Shown here in pieces: positions 37,501 to 50,115 of a stretch of 64,000 nt of DNA; the stretch's first letter is position 1, and each line of letters starts with the position of its first letter. Below the pieces are notes generated by a model. That model saw nothing but the letters and a program-made list of their open reading frames with translations, was not told the origin of the DNA and did not search any database. Position numbers and translations under genes: made by a program. The DNA comes from Otis tarda (lineage: Eukaryota; Chordata; Aves; Otidiformes; Otididae), in the NCBI GenBank assembly GCA_026413225.1, contig CM048555.1:77569785-77633784 (forward strand), read 5' to 3'.

Positions 37501-39645
37501 TCTATCTCCATCTTCCTTCATCTACCTCCATTTCGCAGTTGCAAAAAATGAGTCTCCATGAAGTCCGAAAAATATAACTCAGTTCCAGTGTTGGTGCACG
37601 GAGAGTGAAGAATGATCCAGGCTTTCATATGATGCAGGCGGGGACAATCACATTCCTGCTTCAGTGCCGACAACATTCAGCTTGTTCCTCAGGAAAGAGG
37701 GAACAGCTGGAATCACCATGACTTCGATTTTAAACATTGTGAGCAGCATGTAGGACTAATGAGGGAACTGTGGAGAGCAAACAGCACTTCTCTGAAGGAA
37801 AGAGATTATGGTTTACACTATACCTTCCCTTCATAATTTACATGATGTCTTTGATTAGAATTAAATAATGAGGTTTTCCAGTACTTCTTAGGATCCTTTT
37901 TTTTTTTTTTAATGCAATTTTAGCGGAACTCAGAAAATGAAATCTTCTGAAAAAAAAAGAAATTTTGAGTAAAATGTTATAGAAGCCCAGCCAAGTAAGC
38001 TTTCCTTTTGTTGTTACTTCTGTTGTTCAGTGAAACTGATAAAAACATCAATTCCACTGAGCAGCTACCTTAAATCCCTGGGTTTAGCAGTTTGATTTGA
38101 GACTCTGAACCTGGCACTCTGAGGCTTCCAGTACCTCCTGGAACTCCTGTTATCATTTGCTGTCTTGGCACTCTAGACCCTGAAAACCCTCGGTGTCCAG
38201 ATCTTCCAGGGATAATCCACCTGGCAAGTCCCCCTAGGATTCACAAACTCAGAGTTCCTGTTCCAGGTCAGTCTGCTCATGGGTCTATCTAGAAACCAAA
38301 ATCGCAGCCAGAAGGTAATCTACCAGTAATCCAGGTAGGATTGCATTGGAATTACGTCTGGGATTCATTGGAGAGTCATATAAAACACAAGCTGGTTGAA
38401 ATAATTAATTGTTTCCTGAAAAAGCTGTTTTTCATCTGAATATCTTCAGCCTTTCAAGCTTTTCAGAGTGTCTGCAATGACAGCCTTACAGAGCTATACC
38501 TGAGCCTTAACTCTCAGGTTAGCAGAGGATGAATGTGTCTCTGCTTTTTTTCCCCTTAAACACCCTGCTTCCAGGTCTAGGTTCTCACCTTCCTCTCACC
38601 CGTATATATGTAGGAATCTGCTTTTTGGTGAAGATGCTCTTAGCTTTTTTCCATGGCTATAGTGACAATCATAAGAGAACTTGTCTTCCCACTGCATGTG
38701 AATACAGGAGAAGCATTGATGGTTTTCTGCCACTCAAATCATCCTTACATCCTCATACAAAGCTGAACCCAGTGGTAGCCAGAGATAAAAGTGATTCACA
38801 GTCTCGTGACTATCAGCTGAACTTTACTTCTTCTAGAGACTAAGGGAAATGTTTGGCTTTGCTGTATAATTTCAAAATTTACTTTCTGGTATTTGACCCA
38901 GCTATGCAAGTTTTAAAGATTGCACTTCAAAGGCTTGATTCTCTGTTATCCTTGTGTAATTACTTTTAGGCAAAGAAAGTGTTATTTTCTGCCCTAGAAA
39001 CATTTTGCATTTACTTCTCATTGAAGTGAATACAAATTGAAAACCTTTGTATTTGATATGTACAAATTGTTGATTATAGATTAGAGATAGAAAGAAAGAA
39101 ATCAGTCACCTAAACAAAGAAGGCAGAGCACATTTAGTCATATGTGAAAACAAAAAGCCCATAAAGCTTGTAAGACTAACAATTGTGGCTTATCTTCCCA
39201 GTGCAATTAGCTAAGAAAACATTTCCAGTTAGATAATATGAATAGATGAGAGTACAAGCCTATCATCCTATGTTTAATTGTCCACGGTATAATGTAATAC
39301 ATCTATATTCCAAGGAAAGCTTTGGAATGAGATCACTGAATATATTTCAGAAACTTCTGAAATTATTGATTCAAGGATGTTTATACTGAATTATACATAT
39401 GCAAAGAACACTTCAAATTGGAAAGAGCCCAGGTATAACACAATAATCTGCAGAATGCTATCAATAATAGCCTTTAAGGCTACCCTCTCATAATTGAAAT
39501 AATATATCACATTTACAGTGAGACTATTTATTACATTCTACTTCTTAGTGATGCATGCAGACATACATTTTGGTTCCCTTCTTTCGTTGGACGAGAGGAA
39601 CCTTCCCTTCCTGTTAAGGATTTGGTGATACATGCTGCAGTGATT
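28599..39645. other. 11 kb of unique or ancient AT-rich sequence
   Basis: No gene, young CR1 or LTR is recognised. Open frames are all under 110 codons. AT-rich microsatellite-like DNA lies at about 29030-29145. A doubled 12-mer (tgaagatctagt) is near 33618-33645, and a (GT)n run is near 33762-33776. A somewhat more GC-rich, unexplained stretch is at about 38090-38300. The part at 35140-35400 has TAATTA-type motifs in a texture that could be a conserved non-coding element. A minus-strand frame at 29737-29997 (86 codons) is unassigned. Confidence 0.5.
29030..29145. repeat. AT-rich alternating purine-pyrimidine stretch
   Basis: Interrupted runs of (TA)n and (CA)n, such as tatacacacacatatatata and tatatacatatatttg. 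Confidence 0.75.
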
Positions 39646-40762
39646 TATAGAATAGTTTGGGTTGGAAGGGACTTTTAAATGTCATCCAGTCCAACCCCCC
39701 TGCAAGGACCAGGGACATCTCCAACCAGATCAGGTTGCTCAGAGCCCCGGCCAACCTGGCCTTGAATGTTCCCAGGGATGGGGCATCCACCACCTCTCTG
39801 GGCAACCTGTTCCAGTGTTTCACCATCCTCACTGTAAAAAGTTCTTTTTTCCTCATATCTAGTCAGAATCTGCGTCATTCTATATTAAAATTTTACCCCT
39901 TCTCCTATCACAACAGTCCCTGCTGAAGAGTTTCTCCCAGGATTACCTTTTAGGAACTGGAAGGCCGCTAAAAGGTCTCCCTGGAGCCTTCTCTTCTCCA
40001 GGCTGAACAGCCCCAACTCCCTCAGCCTGTCCTCACAGGAGAGGTACTCCAGCCCTCTGATCATCTTCACGGCCCTCCTCTGGACTCAATCCAACAGGTC
40101 CATGTCCTTCTTATGTTGGGGGCTGCAGAGCTGAATGCAGTACTGCAGGTGGGATCTCATGAGAGCAGAATTGAGGAGGAGAATCACCTCCCTCGACCTG
40201 CTGGTGATATTTCTTTTGATGCAGCCAAGGATGAGGTTGGCTTTCTGGGCTGCAAGCTCGTATTGCCAGATCATGTAGAGATTCCCATCAATTAACATCC
40301 CCAAGTTCTTCCAGTCAGGGCTGCTCTCATCCATTCTCCACCCAGCCTGTATTTGTGCTTGGGATTGCCCTGACCCATGTGCAGGACCTTGCACTTGGCC
40401 TTGTTTAACTTCATGAGGTTCTCATGGGCCCACCTCTCCAGCCTGTCATGGTCTCTCTGGATGGCATCCCTTCCTTCCAGTGTGTCAACCGCACCACACA
40501 GCTTGGTGTTGACAGTGAACTTGCTGAGGGTGCACTCTATCCCACTGTTCATGCTGCAGACAAAGATGTTAAACAGGGCCGGTCCCAATACTGACCCCTG
40601 ATGAAGGCCACTCATCACCGGTCTCCACTTGGACATCGCGCCATTGACAACTCTTTGAGTGTGGCCATCCTGTCAATTCCTTATCCACCGAGTGGTCTAT
40701 CCATCAAATCCATGTCTCTGTAATTTAGAGACAAGGATATAATGCAGGACAGTGTCAAATGC
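39646..40762 (-). mobile_element. CR1 LINE, longest copy, with reverse transcriptase remnant
   Basis: The plus strand begins tagaatagtttgggttggaa (3' end) and extends about 1.1 kb toward the 5' side. On the minus strand, broken open frames cover the C-terminal half of the CR1 reverse transcriptase. Frame 40292-40636 has [12 protein letters not shown] and [10 protein letters not shown], 40086-40394 has AAQKANLILGCIKR, 39885-40070 has [15 protein letters not shown], and 39614-39856 has [17 protein letters not shown]. Where CR1 normally carries the FADDTKL catalytic motif this copy reads FTVNTKL (about 40504-40524), so both aspartates are gone. Frameshifts separate the pieces. Endonuclease and ORF1 are absent. 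This is a dead, 5'-truncated insertion. Confidence 0.95.
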
Positions 40763-41930
40763 TGTCAAATTTAATTTTTATTTTAATTTACATTCAAATT
40801 TAAATACAGTGTCAAATTTAATTCATTATATCTTGATGTCACTGGAGTTTGTATGCATTTGGCTTCATACAGAAGTGTTAGAGCAGAATCTGGCCTTTAA
40901 ATCCAGAAAATTAATTGAGATGGATGATTCCTCGATCAGACACCAACTTGGATTGTCTTAATCTGTCGAGTGCCTCTCCCAGCAACAGGTCTCTGTCTGC
41001 GGCAGTTACCACAGTCATATACTCAAGACCCAAAGTAGTCACCACAATGACTTAAGTTATATGTGTTGCTTTTCCACATCTCCTCTGCTAAGCTGTATCA
41101 AGGTCTTCTCCATTCTCTCCTTCTGCCAGTCCTCTCCCTCTGCTCCCTAGGATTCTTTATCTCTTGTCTCAAGAAATACTCCTTAGTAACGGCAGTATAT
41201 TTTAGCACTGCTCACTACATGTTAGATCAATGCCATCACCTCAATGCACACAGGCAATCAAACAACTATCTGGCGGCAATAACTTTTCATCACTGATGAC
41301 CTGGACTACATTCAAACTGGTTATTTTGTGATGCTTCAGGACTTATTACTGACATCCTGAAATATGCAGCCTTGTTGAAACTGTTGTATGCACAGCTGTG
41401 AAGGTAATTTCTTTGTCACTACAGTTATATATGCCACAATTTCTTTAAAGAAGAGTTTACCTCTGGAACTGGTCAGAAATTATTATAGAATGATATCTCT
41501 CGAAGAAGGAAATTTTCCATTTACATAGTTGACAACAGTTGAAAGTTTTGTGAAAATGTCTCTTTACTCACAAGTATTATAAAAAAAACCTCCCCAAATA
41601 TTTCATTGGGTCGAGGCTATATGATACTGTTTTCTATATTGTACTATTTTTTGCTTTCTGGCAAATTGATCAGAGTACTTTGGTTTGACTTAATAGCACA
41701 GTTTATGTCACAATCTGATCTGTAAGCACTTCATTTCACAAGATGTGTTACATCTCCCACATTTCTAGTTTGGTGTGTAAAGAATTGTGGAGTCTTCCCA
41801 TAGAAAGTAGTTTTCAAGCTGAAACTAGGTGGAATTACAGGAAAACAAACAAACAAAAACAAAAAACCCCACCCACTTGATTTCTCCCAAAAGGAAATTA
41901 ATTAGAGCACCTTATTTGGTCTCTCCACAT
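40763..41930. other. Spacer between two CR1 copies
   Basis: No gene is seen. The 14-mer tgtcaaatttaatt occurs at 40763-40776 and again at 40810-40823, next to the 5' end of the minus-strand CR1. The rest is unique AT-rich sequence. Confidence 0.6.
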
Positions 41931-42618
41931 TGATATTGAGAGCAGCTCAGAGGAGAAAGACTTGGCTGTGCTGGTGGACAAGAAGCTCAACATGAGCAGG
42001 CAATGTGTGCTTGCATCCCAGAAAGCCAACCACATCCTGGGCTACATCAAAAGAAATATTGTCAGCAGGTCAAGGGAGGTGATTCTGACCCTTTGCTCTG
42101 CACTCATGAGACCCCACCTGCACCACTGCATCCAGTTCTGGAACCCTTAACATTAGAAGGACGTGGACCTGTTGGAGCAAGTCTAGAGGAGGCTACGAAG
42201 ATGATCAGAGGGCTGGAGTACCTCTCCTATGAGGACAGGCTGAGAGAGTTGGGATTGTTCAGCCTGGAGAAGAGGAGGCTCCAGGGAGACTTTATAGCAG
42301 CCTTCCAGTACCTAAAGGGGGCCTACAGGAAAGATGGGGAGAAACTCTTAGCAGGGCCTGTTGTGATAGGACAAGGGGTAATGGTTTTAAAATAGAGGGA
42401 GGTAGATTCAGACTGGACATTAAGAAAAATTTTTTTACAATGAGGGTAGTGAAACACTGGAACAGGTTGCTCAGACGCCCCATCCCTAAAAACTTTTAAG
42501 GCGAGGTTGGATGAGGCTCTGAGCAACCTGATCTGGTTGGAGATGTCCCTGCTCCTTGCAGGGGGGGTTGGACTAGATACCTTCCAACCTTAACTATTCT
42601 GTGATTCTATGATTCTGT
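41931..42618 (+). mobile_element. CR1 LINE, 3' 690 bp
   Basis: Starts near attgatattgagagcagc and encodes broken sense frames: 41962-42150 with [12 protein letters not shown] and [14 protein letters not shown], then 42003-42395, whose latter part reads [17 protein letters not shown] in a shifted frame. A TAA in the middle and an indel near 42150 disrupt it. It ends in the 3' UTR and octamer tail (gtgattctatgattctg). It lacks the palm catalytic region. Confidence 0.95.
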
Positions 42619-44075
42619 AACAGCCAAGGATTCCATGTCCCATGACAACCTTTTACAAAATCATTGAGTTGTCTTATTACTTATGCCTCTTCACAGCTAC
42701 AATAGCTTCCATTACCTGTCAGTGATTGTTCTCCTCTACATCTTTTATATTTCTCTATTTTTAAATGGTGCACATAATTTAACAGTGGAGAGCCAAGTGC
42801 CACATCCACTCTTGTAAGGATGCTGTGTAAGTAACTATCTGTGTTGAACACGAGAACACGTGCTTTGACAAAAGCATAGTCTGCAATGTTAGATCTATTT
42901 GTAATATTATGAAGAAGGGAAGGCAAAAAAGAGAGTGTACATAAATCAAATGAGCCAACTACTAACTTGTAATTAATATAACTACTATAGTTTGCAGTGA
43001 ATTGAATATAGGAAATGTACATGAAGAGGTGTAGTGTAAAATCATTTGGGCAGGACAAGTACTTCAGAAGTAAACTCCAGTATAATTGTGCAATGCAGAA
43101 CTGTTACCACTAACTACAATCCCACTAATGCTTCATTGGTTTCAGATATATTCGAAATGACAGAAATTGACTGCCTTCTGGGTTAACTAGCAGAATAACA
43201 AATTACATGCCAGCTCATTTTAGACAAGGGAAAGGGCATCTTTACCTTAAGGAGGGAGATAAAAAGTTTCCAAGTACAGTATAGACAACTGGCTGATTCA
43301 TGAAAGTGATGCATATTGTTAAATATTTTATATGCCGTATTGCTATGCCAGCAGAGAACACTAGCACCTGCTCTGGATGAGTTATGTAGAGCAACTCCAG
43401 GTTCACGATCATTTATGCAAATACAAGTCAGAGTATGATGACTGCAATCATCATTTTCTGAGCTTTTGTCTTCCAAACTAGCTAGTGTTTGTATTTCAAT
43501 GATGAAGGTGTTTTGTTGGAATTTTCACTTTCTTGCCAGGCTATTTTAGAAAAATGCTAAATTTGATGTAGGTCACTATAGTTTGGTAAACTGAAAAAAA
43601 AAAAAATCACTTATAATATAGAAAAAACAATTTATGGAAAGTTTTTTAGTGTACAGGATCTGTTGATTTGAGGGCTTTCTCTGATGTGATAAAATAATAT
43701 TTGGAATAGATTTTATTCCAGAAAAATCATTCAACAGCTTGTGCATGAGTTGGCTTTCCTACATGGAACTGGCAGAAAGTCTACTATATGTAACATATCC
43801 CTAAGGTAAAACCAAGATACCTTATGCTAACAATGTCAGAAAACAGTCAGGAAAGCAGATTAAAAAAATCCTAATTTGTATAGTTTGATCTGCCTTAGGT
43901 CTCATTTTTCCCGAACCAGTCTGTCTTCACTAATGTAATAGAAATAATAATAAAAATAGTGTATTCATCTCTTAGAGTATACCAGTATGTATACCAGGAC
44001 ACAAAATATAGGTACTTACGTTGCTGCAGGACTTTAATTCTATCTTTCCATTCTTTAAATATTTCTTTATTTTAT
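42619..44075. other. Unique AT-rich sequence
   Basis: No gene is recognised. The minus-strand frames at 42681-43058 (125 codons) and 43183-43476 (97 codons) do not resemble a known family. They have neither clear splice sites nor coding-like codon use. Confidence 0.55.
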
Positions 44076-44609
44076 AGAATCATAGAATGGTTAGAGTTGG
44101 AAGGGACCTTCAAAGGTCATCTAGTCCAACCCCCCTGCAAGAAGCAGGGACATCCCTGACTAGATCAGGTTGCTCAGAGCCTCATCCAGCCTGGCCTTGA
44201 ACATTTCCAGGGATGGGGCATCCACCACCTCTCTGGGCAACCTGTTCCAGTGTTCTACAACTCTCATTGTAAAAAATTTTTTCCTAATATCTAATCTAAA
44301 CCTACCTCCTTCTAATTTAAACCCATTACCCCTTGTCCTATCACAACAGGCCCTACTGAACAGCTTCTCCCCATCTTTCCTGTAGGCCCCCTTGAGGTAT
44401 TGGAAGACTGCTATCAGGTCTCCCCGGAGCCTCCTCTTCTCCAGGCTGAACAGCCCCAACTCTCTCAGCCTGTCCTCATAGGAGAGGTGCTCCAGCCCTC
44501 TGATCATCTTTGTGGCCCTGCTCTGGACCCTTTCAACTGGTCCATGTCCTTCTTGTGTTGGTGACTCCAGAACTGGACGCAGTACTCCAGGTGGGGTCTC
44601 ACCAGGGCA
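44076..44609 (-). mobile_element. Young CR1 LINE, twin of the 55.5 kb copy
   Basis: The plus strand begins tagaatcatagaatggtta and ends at gtggggtctcaccagggca, which is the element's 5' truncation point. A 115-codon sense frame (44160-44507) covers the last part of the reverse transcriptase. The copy is about 98% identical by eye to 55549-56092. A single-base deletion (ttgaaagg for ttggaaagg) cuts the frame further upstream. No obvious target duplication is seen. Low divergence marks it as recent. Confidence 0.96.
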
Positions 44610-45520
44610 CTTTCTCTTTGAGCAAGTATTTACACTATTTTTAATTGTTCACATTGCATTCTTGAAAGCAAATCTTTTTGCTTTGTTTCCAATATTTTTC
44701 TTACAAAAACAAACTTGTCATATTAAAATAAAAAACTCCAGGGAAAAGTCTTTTGCTTGAAATATTTGCATTTGTGTTATGAGTAAAAGAAGAAAGAGGA
44801 AAGCCAGAGGCCTTCAATTTTTCATCATTCAGAAATGCAATAAAAGTTTTAGGTAGGATTTAGACCATTACCTGGATATGTAACTTATAGAAGTACCTTA
44901 TCTGAGTTTGCTCATCTTTTAAAAAACCTAGAGCTCATTTATTCTTAAAGATTCAGATGGCAGCTTCAGACCCATGCTGAACATCATCATCTTCCTCAGT
45001 GAGATCTGGATTTATCAAGTCATTAGGAATATGTCTACGTTTAAGTAGAATGAGACAGTTTCCATTAAAGAAACTATGGAGGTTTTCTGTTGTTTGTTTG
45101 TTTGTTTTTTTAATTTCATCACATTTTCATCATTGTGATCTTAACAATTCTTGGGAGCTCTAGACCAGAACTTGACTATATGAAAAAAAACAACTCTAAA
45201 GAGTGGTAAATCAAATATGAGAAAATTGTCCACAAATAGATATCAACAGAGATTAAGAAAGACAATGAAATGCCATAGGCCAGCATGACAAGCAGAAGTC
45301 TTAAGGCCTCAGGGGCTTAACTACTAAGAGGGGATATAGATAACTTGATAAAGGAATATTCTTCAGTATGGAGGAAAGCACAGAAAAGTGACCTCTAAAG
45401 TTTAACAGGTAGATAGAGAGGACATCCTTCAGGGCTGACTAGTGATGGAAGCTTGCTTAATACTCATTCTGAGTGAATAAATAAGTAAATCAACCAACCA
45501 AACACCCTGATTTATGTGTG
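44610..45520. other. Unique AT-rich sequence
   Basis: No gene is seen. Contains a short (GTTT)n run near 45090-45107 and a long A/T-rich mix. Confidence 0.6.
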
Positions 45521-46417
45521 TGTTGGTTTTGTTTAGTAGCAGGGTGGGGGGCACTACAGTGGCAGCTTCTGCAAGAACCTGCTAGAAGTTTCCCCTTTAT
45601 TTGGTGGACTCAGCCAGGCCTAGGGTGGACCCACTGGTGAAAGTGATAATGCCTCTGTGATAATGTGGTTAAAAAGGGGAAAGTAAAAAAAACAAGAGTG
45701 AAGAAGCTGAAGTGGGGGCAGAGAGGGGGAGGCGTGAGCATTGTGGGCCTTGCAGCCCTCACCCTCTGGCCTCCCGCTGGGCGGCTGTCTGGGCCCAACT
45801 TGACCCAGCCCGGCTGCAAGAATTGGAGATGAGATGTGAAGAGAACCTGAGAGGCGTCTGCCTGCCTGTTGTGAAGAATTTCCTGTGAGAGGAATGGCTT
45901 GCAGACACCAAGGTCAGTGAAGGAGGAGGAGGAGTAATGTGGCTCCTGGCCAGAATTCCCCTGCAGCCCATGGTGATGACCATGGTGAAGCAGGCTGTCC
46001 CCCTGCAGCCCATGGAGGTCCACGGAGGAGCAGAGATCCACCTGCAGCCTGTGGAGGACCCCATGCCGGGGCAGGTGGATGCCTGAAGGAGGCTGTGGCC
46101 CATGGAGAGCCCACAGTGGGGCAGCTGTTCTGGAGGGACTGCACCCCATGGAAGAGATGACCCACTCCGGAGCAGTTTCACAAAAGACCGTTGCCCGTGG
46201 GAGGGACCCCACGAAGGAGCAGGGGAGGAATGCAAGGAGTTCTTCTCCCGAAAATGAAGCAGCGGTGTAAAACAACACGTGATGAACGGACCACGACCCC
46301 CATTCCCTCTTCCCCTCTGTGACGCTCGGGGAGGGGGAAAGTGGTAGAGACAATGTTAAGCCCAGGAAGAAGGAAGGGTGGGGGCAGGTTATCTTGTTTT
46401 CTGTCTCATTCTCCTGC
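45521..46417 (+). mobile_element. 3'-truncated copy of the 1.1 kb avian LTR
   Basis: Starts tgttggttttgtttagtag and follows 26994-27920 block by block, including tgataatgcctctgtgataa, the internal tandem array (about 45955-46215) and the block gagacaatgttaagccca. It stops at ctcattctcctgc, just before the poly(A) signal region. Relative to the other copy there is a deletion of about 25-30 bp near 45637. Identity is roughly 85-90% by eye. A 269-codon open frame lies on the opposite strand (45610-46419). Confidence 0.85.
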
Positions 46418-48392
46418 ACTGTGGCATCACGAACCCATCTCTTGTTGGTCAGGGTTTAGCTGACTACTAGCAAAAAAAATCGTCATATATCACTCGAGAT
46501 CAGTACAAAAAAATCTCACTGCAAAGTGTTGATTCTTAGATTACAGGAAACTTTACGGGAGTAATAAACTTCATGGCTGGCACTTAGTTTTTACTTTTTA
46601 GTGAATCATTTTCCCAAGACATCTATGTAGAACACTTGTGATTTTATCCTGTTAATGTACAAGACACATCGATGATTTTGACTGCAATCACTCAATCTCC
46701 TTCCTGTAGTCTTTTGTTTCATTGTCGTGACAATTTGTGACTATTTCCAATACCCCAATTAATCAACACTTTCTTTGATAACTAAAACAGATAAATATGT
46801 TTTAGGTTATGTGCTTCCAATTATGATTGTTATGGAAATTGCACATAGAAAAATTCAAATGTGTCTTCCTAACAGTTTAGTTTCATAGCATTTAGAACAA
46901 TATTAGAAAATGTTTATATTGTTTTTTCATGCCTGATTCCTCAATATATTAATCCTGTTGTAGTATGAGTTACCTGTAAGAAGAACCAAATACCTAAATT
47001 TCAGAACAGAGGAGACAAAGCCAAAATGAACACTCACATATGCTCTTTCAAATAAAACCCTATTGATTGACGTTTTTATGTGCAAAAACTTAGGGAACAG
47101 CTTCTGTAAGAGAAAAAATACATTGTGCTAACACCTGCACAAACACAAATGTCTTTGTTAATGACTTTTTACTCTTAATATGCCTATGCACTATCTAGAG
47201 GCAAGGAAGTATGTTTGTGATTAAAATACAATCTAATCAAAGAACAGACGTTACCGCATGATTTGCAGGGCCAATGCTTGACGTTAGTCTAATGCTAAAC
47301 TACTGAACCACTTTTACTCAATACTTCCTGTGAAGATCTGATCATCATTTCACAGCCTACACACAAAAGGGCCATTGATGAACATGTTTTGAATAAACAT
47401 TATAAATTGTTAACAGGTGATTAATTCCAATTTATCACTCCATTTTCCCCATAGGTTGTGGCAAACCATCCCACCAGATATTACTAATATAATTGGTGAA
47501 TATGAACCACTCCATTCCAGGTATTGACAAAGTTATTTAGAACAGGTGTTTCAGCCATTAGAATACATGGGGGAAATTAAAAGTGTTCAATAGTCCTCAA
47601 CTTGATACTTTTACCAGTTATAGTGTAAGTGTGCTGGAGTGTAGTACAGTCATGGGGGAAATTCAGATCTTATTTCTCTAGCTCTTCCTGCTCCTGTATG
47701 TAGTCATACTCCAGAAACATGAATATTATAGTAGATAATTTTGGTTCTAGATCACCAAGGGCACGAATTCACCAAGTCAGTTCCTGGAATCCTAGCCGTG
47801 AAACCTTCAAATTGATAGTCCCATTAAAAAAACTGGAATTAGCACAGTGTTGTAGATACAGAGCCAATAAACATATATATATACATAGTATTATTAGGAG
47901 TGATGTAGTATAAATGGTTTAGCCTTTCAGTTAACAAATCACTTCCACGGTCAGTATTAATTAAGCCAGGCAGAAGGTTTTACAACTATTTACATATATG
48001 GTTCTTCACAGAAAAGAAATATTTAACCATAAATACTATTGATGCAAAATTAAAAGATACACTATCTAATCAGCTCATAAATGCTGATAATAAATACGAT
48101 GTATGTACGCAATACTTGATTGCAGAAACAATAACAATAAAAAAGCCAGGACTGAACTTCACCATCTCTCCAGTGAAACACAGCCAGCTTTAAGAGTGGA
48201 TGTAGTGACTACTTCAAACTTCACAGACACAGTGGACAACCATGTCACTTGGAACAAAAACTCCTGTTGAAATCACAATGAATCACAATGTGCACAAAGT
48301 GATTTGGGGAACACCCAAAGCTGTCTTTAGCATGGATCGTGTGATCATGGGACATATCAAAGTGGATATTTTTACCTTTAAATTTTTCTTCT

Positions 48393-48587
48393 TCAAAGAT
48401 CCATTTTTAATGAGAAATAAGTGTCAACATATGTAAAGGACACAACGTGACTTTCTTTAATCTTGTCTAAGAAGAACTGAGTGAACTTGTCTGAGCCGCA
48501 ACTGCTATGATTTGTTTCAGACATCTGCCTGAGATCTAGCAGCCTATCAGTACTGGATGAGATGAATAACGTCTTCCTACTGTACAT
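48393..48587 (-). mobile_element. Possible ancient L2/Rex-like LINE fragment
   Basis: A 64-codon minus-strand frame contains the spaced pattern K-x-LF, RLLDL, then KFTQFFLDKI. This is reminiscent of the linker between endonuclease and reverse transcriptase in L2/Rex-type LINEs, where a short phenylalanine-rich motif ending in K-I is common. There is no adjacent reverse transcriptase block to confirm it, so this is a suggestion from motif spacing only. Confidence 0.25.
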
Positions 48588-49859
48588 GCTACAGAGAATC
48601 TAAGTTGTTTAATTAACTCAGACATAGACACAGCTCTCTGTGCTTTGTGCTGAGGTGACATGGCTGCTCAAAACACTATTGTTTATTTTTAGGCTGCTGC
48701 TTTATTCTAGTGCTTATTACTTAAAGAAACCATGTGAAATCAGAATGTAGTTTTCATATGAAAACCACTTTTACCTGGTCCTTTTACATTCTCCCATATC
48801 TCCTCAGGGGATTGTATAGAGTAAAATATTTGAGAGAATAATTCACTTCATCTAAAAGCATTTTTTTTCAGGAGCAAATTTAACAAGTCATGAAGCTGCA
48901 TCTTAGAGAGCTTGAGTTTGACAACAATACTTTCAATCAGCTGAATTATATGCTACCAAAATACAGAGTTCTTATGAAGGAATCTTGTAACCTTTGCTGG
49001 ATAATGATACTTTGGAGTAACCAGTGTACCCTTCCTAACACATTGACTGCATAACAGAGAAGACAACAACAAAAACCCTTGCACCAAGGAAATCATGAAA
49101 AATATTAAAAATATAAATCAATTATTTTAAAATTCATTCTATATGTTTGTTTGGAGTACCTTAGTTAAATGCTTATATCTAAATACTCATTTTGATGAAG
49201 TAGCATTTTTTCAACTAACAGGATAAATTTGGAGATATTTTGTAGAAAAAAAAAGTAAGTACCTCTGGTTTTCTTAGTTTCAAAATGTATATTCAGATTG
49301 AAAGTTTCTGGAACAAAGGCTCTGTGAATCATCACTTTGATTCAGCAAAACTAAACCACAGCAAAATGATCTCTGAAGCTAAACTGTTTTTCATCTATCT
49401 AGTAGTTTGCTTCAAATGGAAAGGGAAGTCCATTGTGATATGGCATAGCTGGAAGCAGACATGCGATGATCAGACAAGGAATTTCTTTTACATATCTATT
49501 ACATATCTATTTCCTATAGCATTCTACGTGAAATAAAGAAAAGCTATGAAGGGAAACTAAAAAAAAAAAAAAGTAACTTATAAAATCAATGTACTATATT
49601 ATCAGCTTGTACACCACCTTTTTATTCAGAAAAAAAAAAGTTTTTTGCAGTCCCTCTTTCTGCCTGCATCCCATAATACCAGCTTTTTTGAGACTACTTA
49701 TCCATCCTCTTCTCCTGAACACTTACAACATGAAGAAAGGCAGTATCTTTCTGTAAATTTTATTTTACTTTTTCCCTTTCACATTTTCCAAGCTCTTTTT
49801 GACTCAAAGTTGGCTAAAGATTTCTCAGAGGTACATCCAAAAAAACCAATTTTGACCCC

Positions 49860-50115
49860 TCTCCAAGCAGGCAGAGTTGGGCATAGAGGTCCAAGGCAGC
49901 CGCTTCTAGGAGTATGGCCATGCAGCCCCTCAACTGCAGCCCCCTTTCTGCTCACTCCCATTTCCTCCACAGCAGCATCAGCTGCTGCCAGTTTGGCTCT
50001 CCTCAGCTCTGGCACAGATCAAGTGGGCAACAGGGCCATGGCTCTTTTATTCCTCCCTGCCCCAAGCAAGCCATTGCCCTCTGTAGCTGCCAGCTTTGCC
50101 CATGTCTGCAGCCAC
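49860..50115. other. GC-rich patch of unknown origin
   Basis: About 255 bases with clearly higher GC than the neighbours, rich in C/T and CAGC-type words. A 158-codon plus-strand frame (49645-50121) crosses it, with a serine/alanine/leucine-rich translation that matches no family I know. It may be an unrecognised LTR or other repeat fragment. Confidence 0.4.

Noticed and set aside
45610..46419. 269-codon minus-strand frame as a gene
   Set aside because: It is the same situation in the second LTR copy. Its N-terminal part is in a different frame from the other copy, which argues against selection on a protein.
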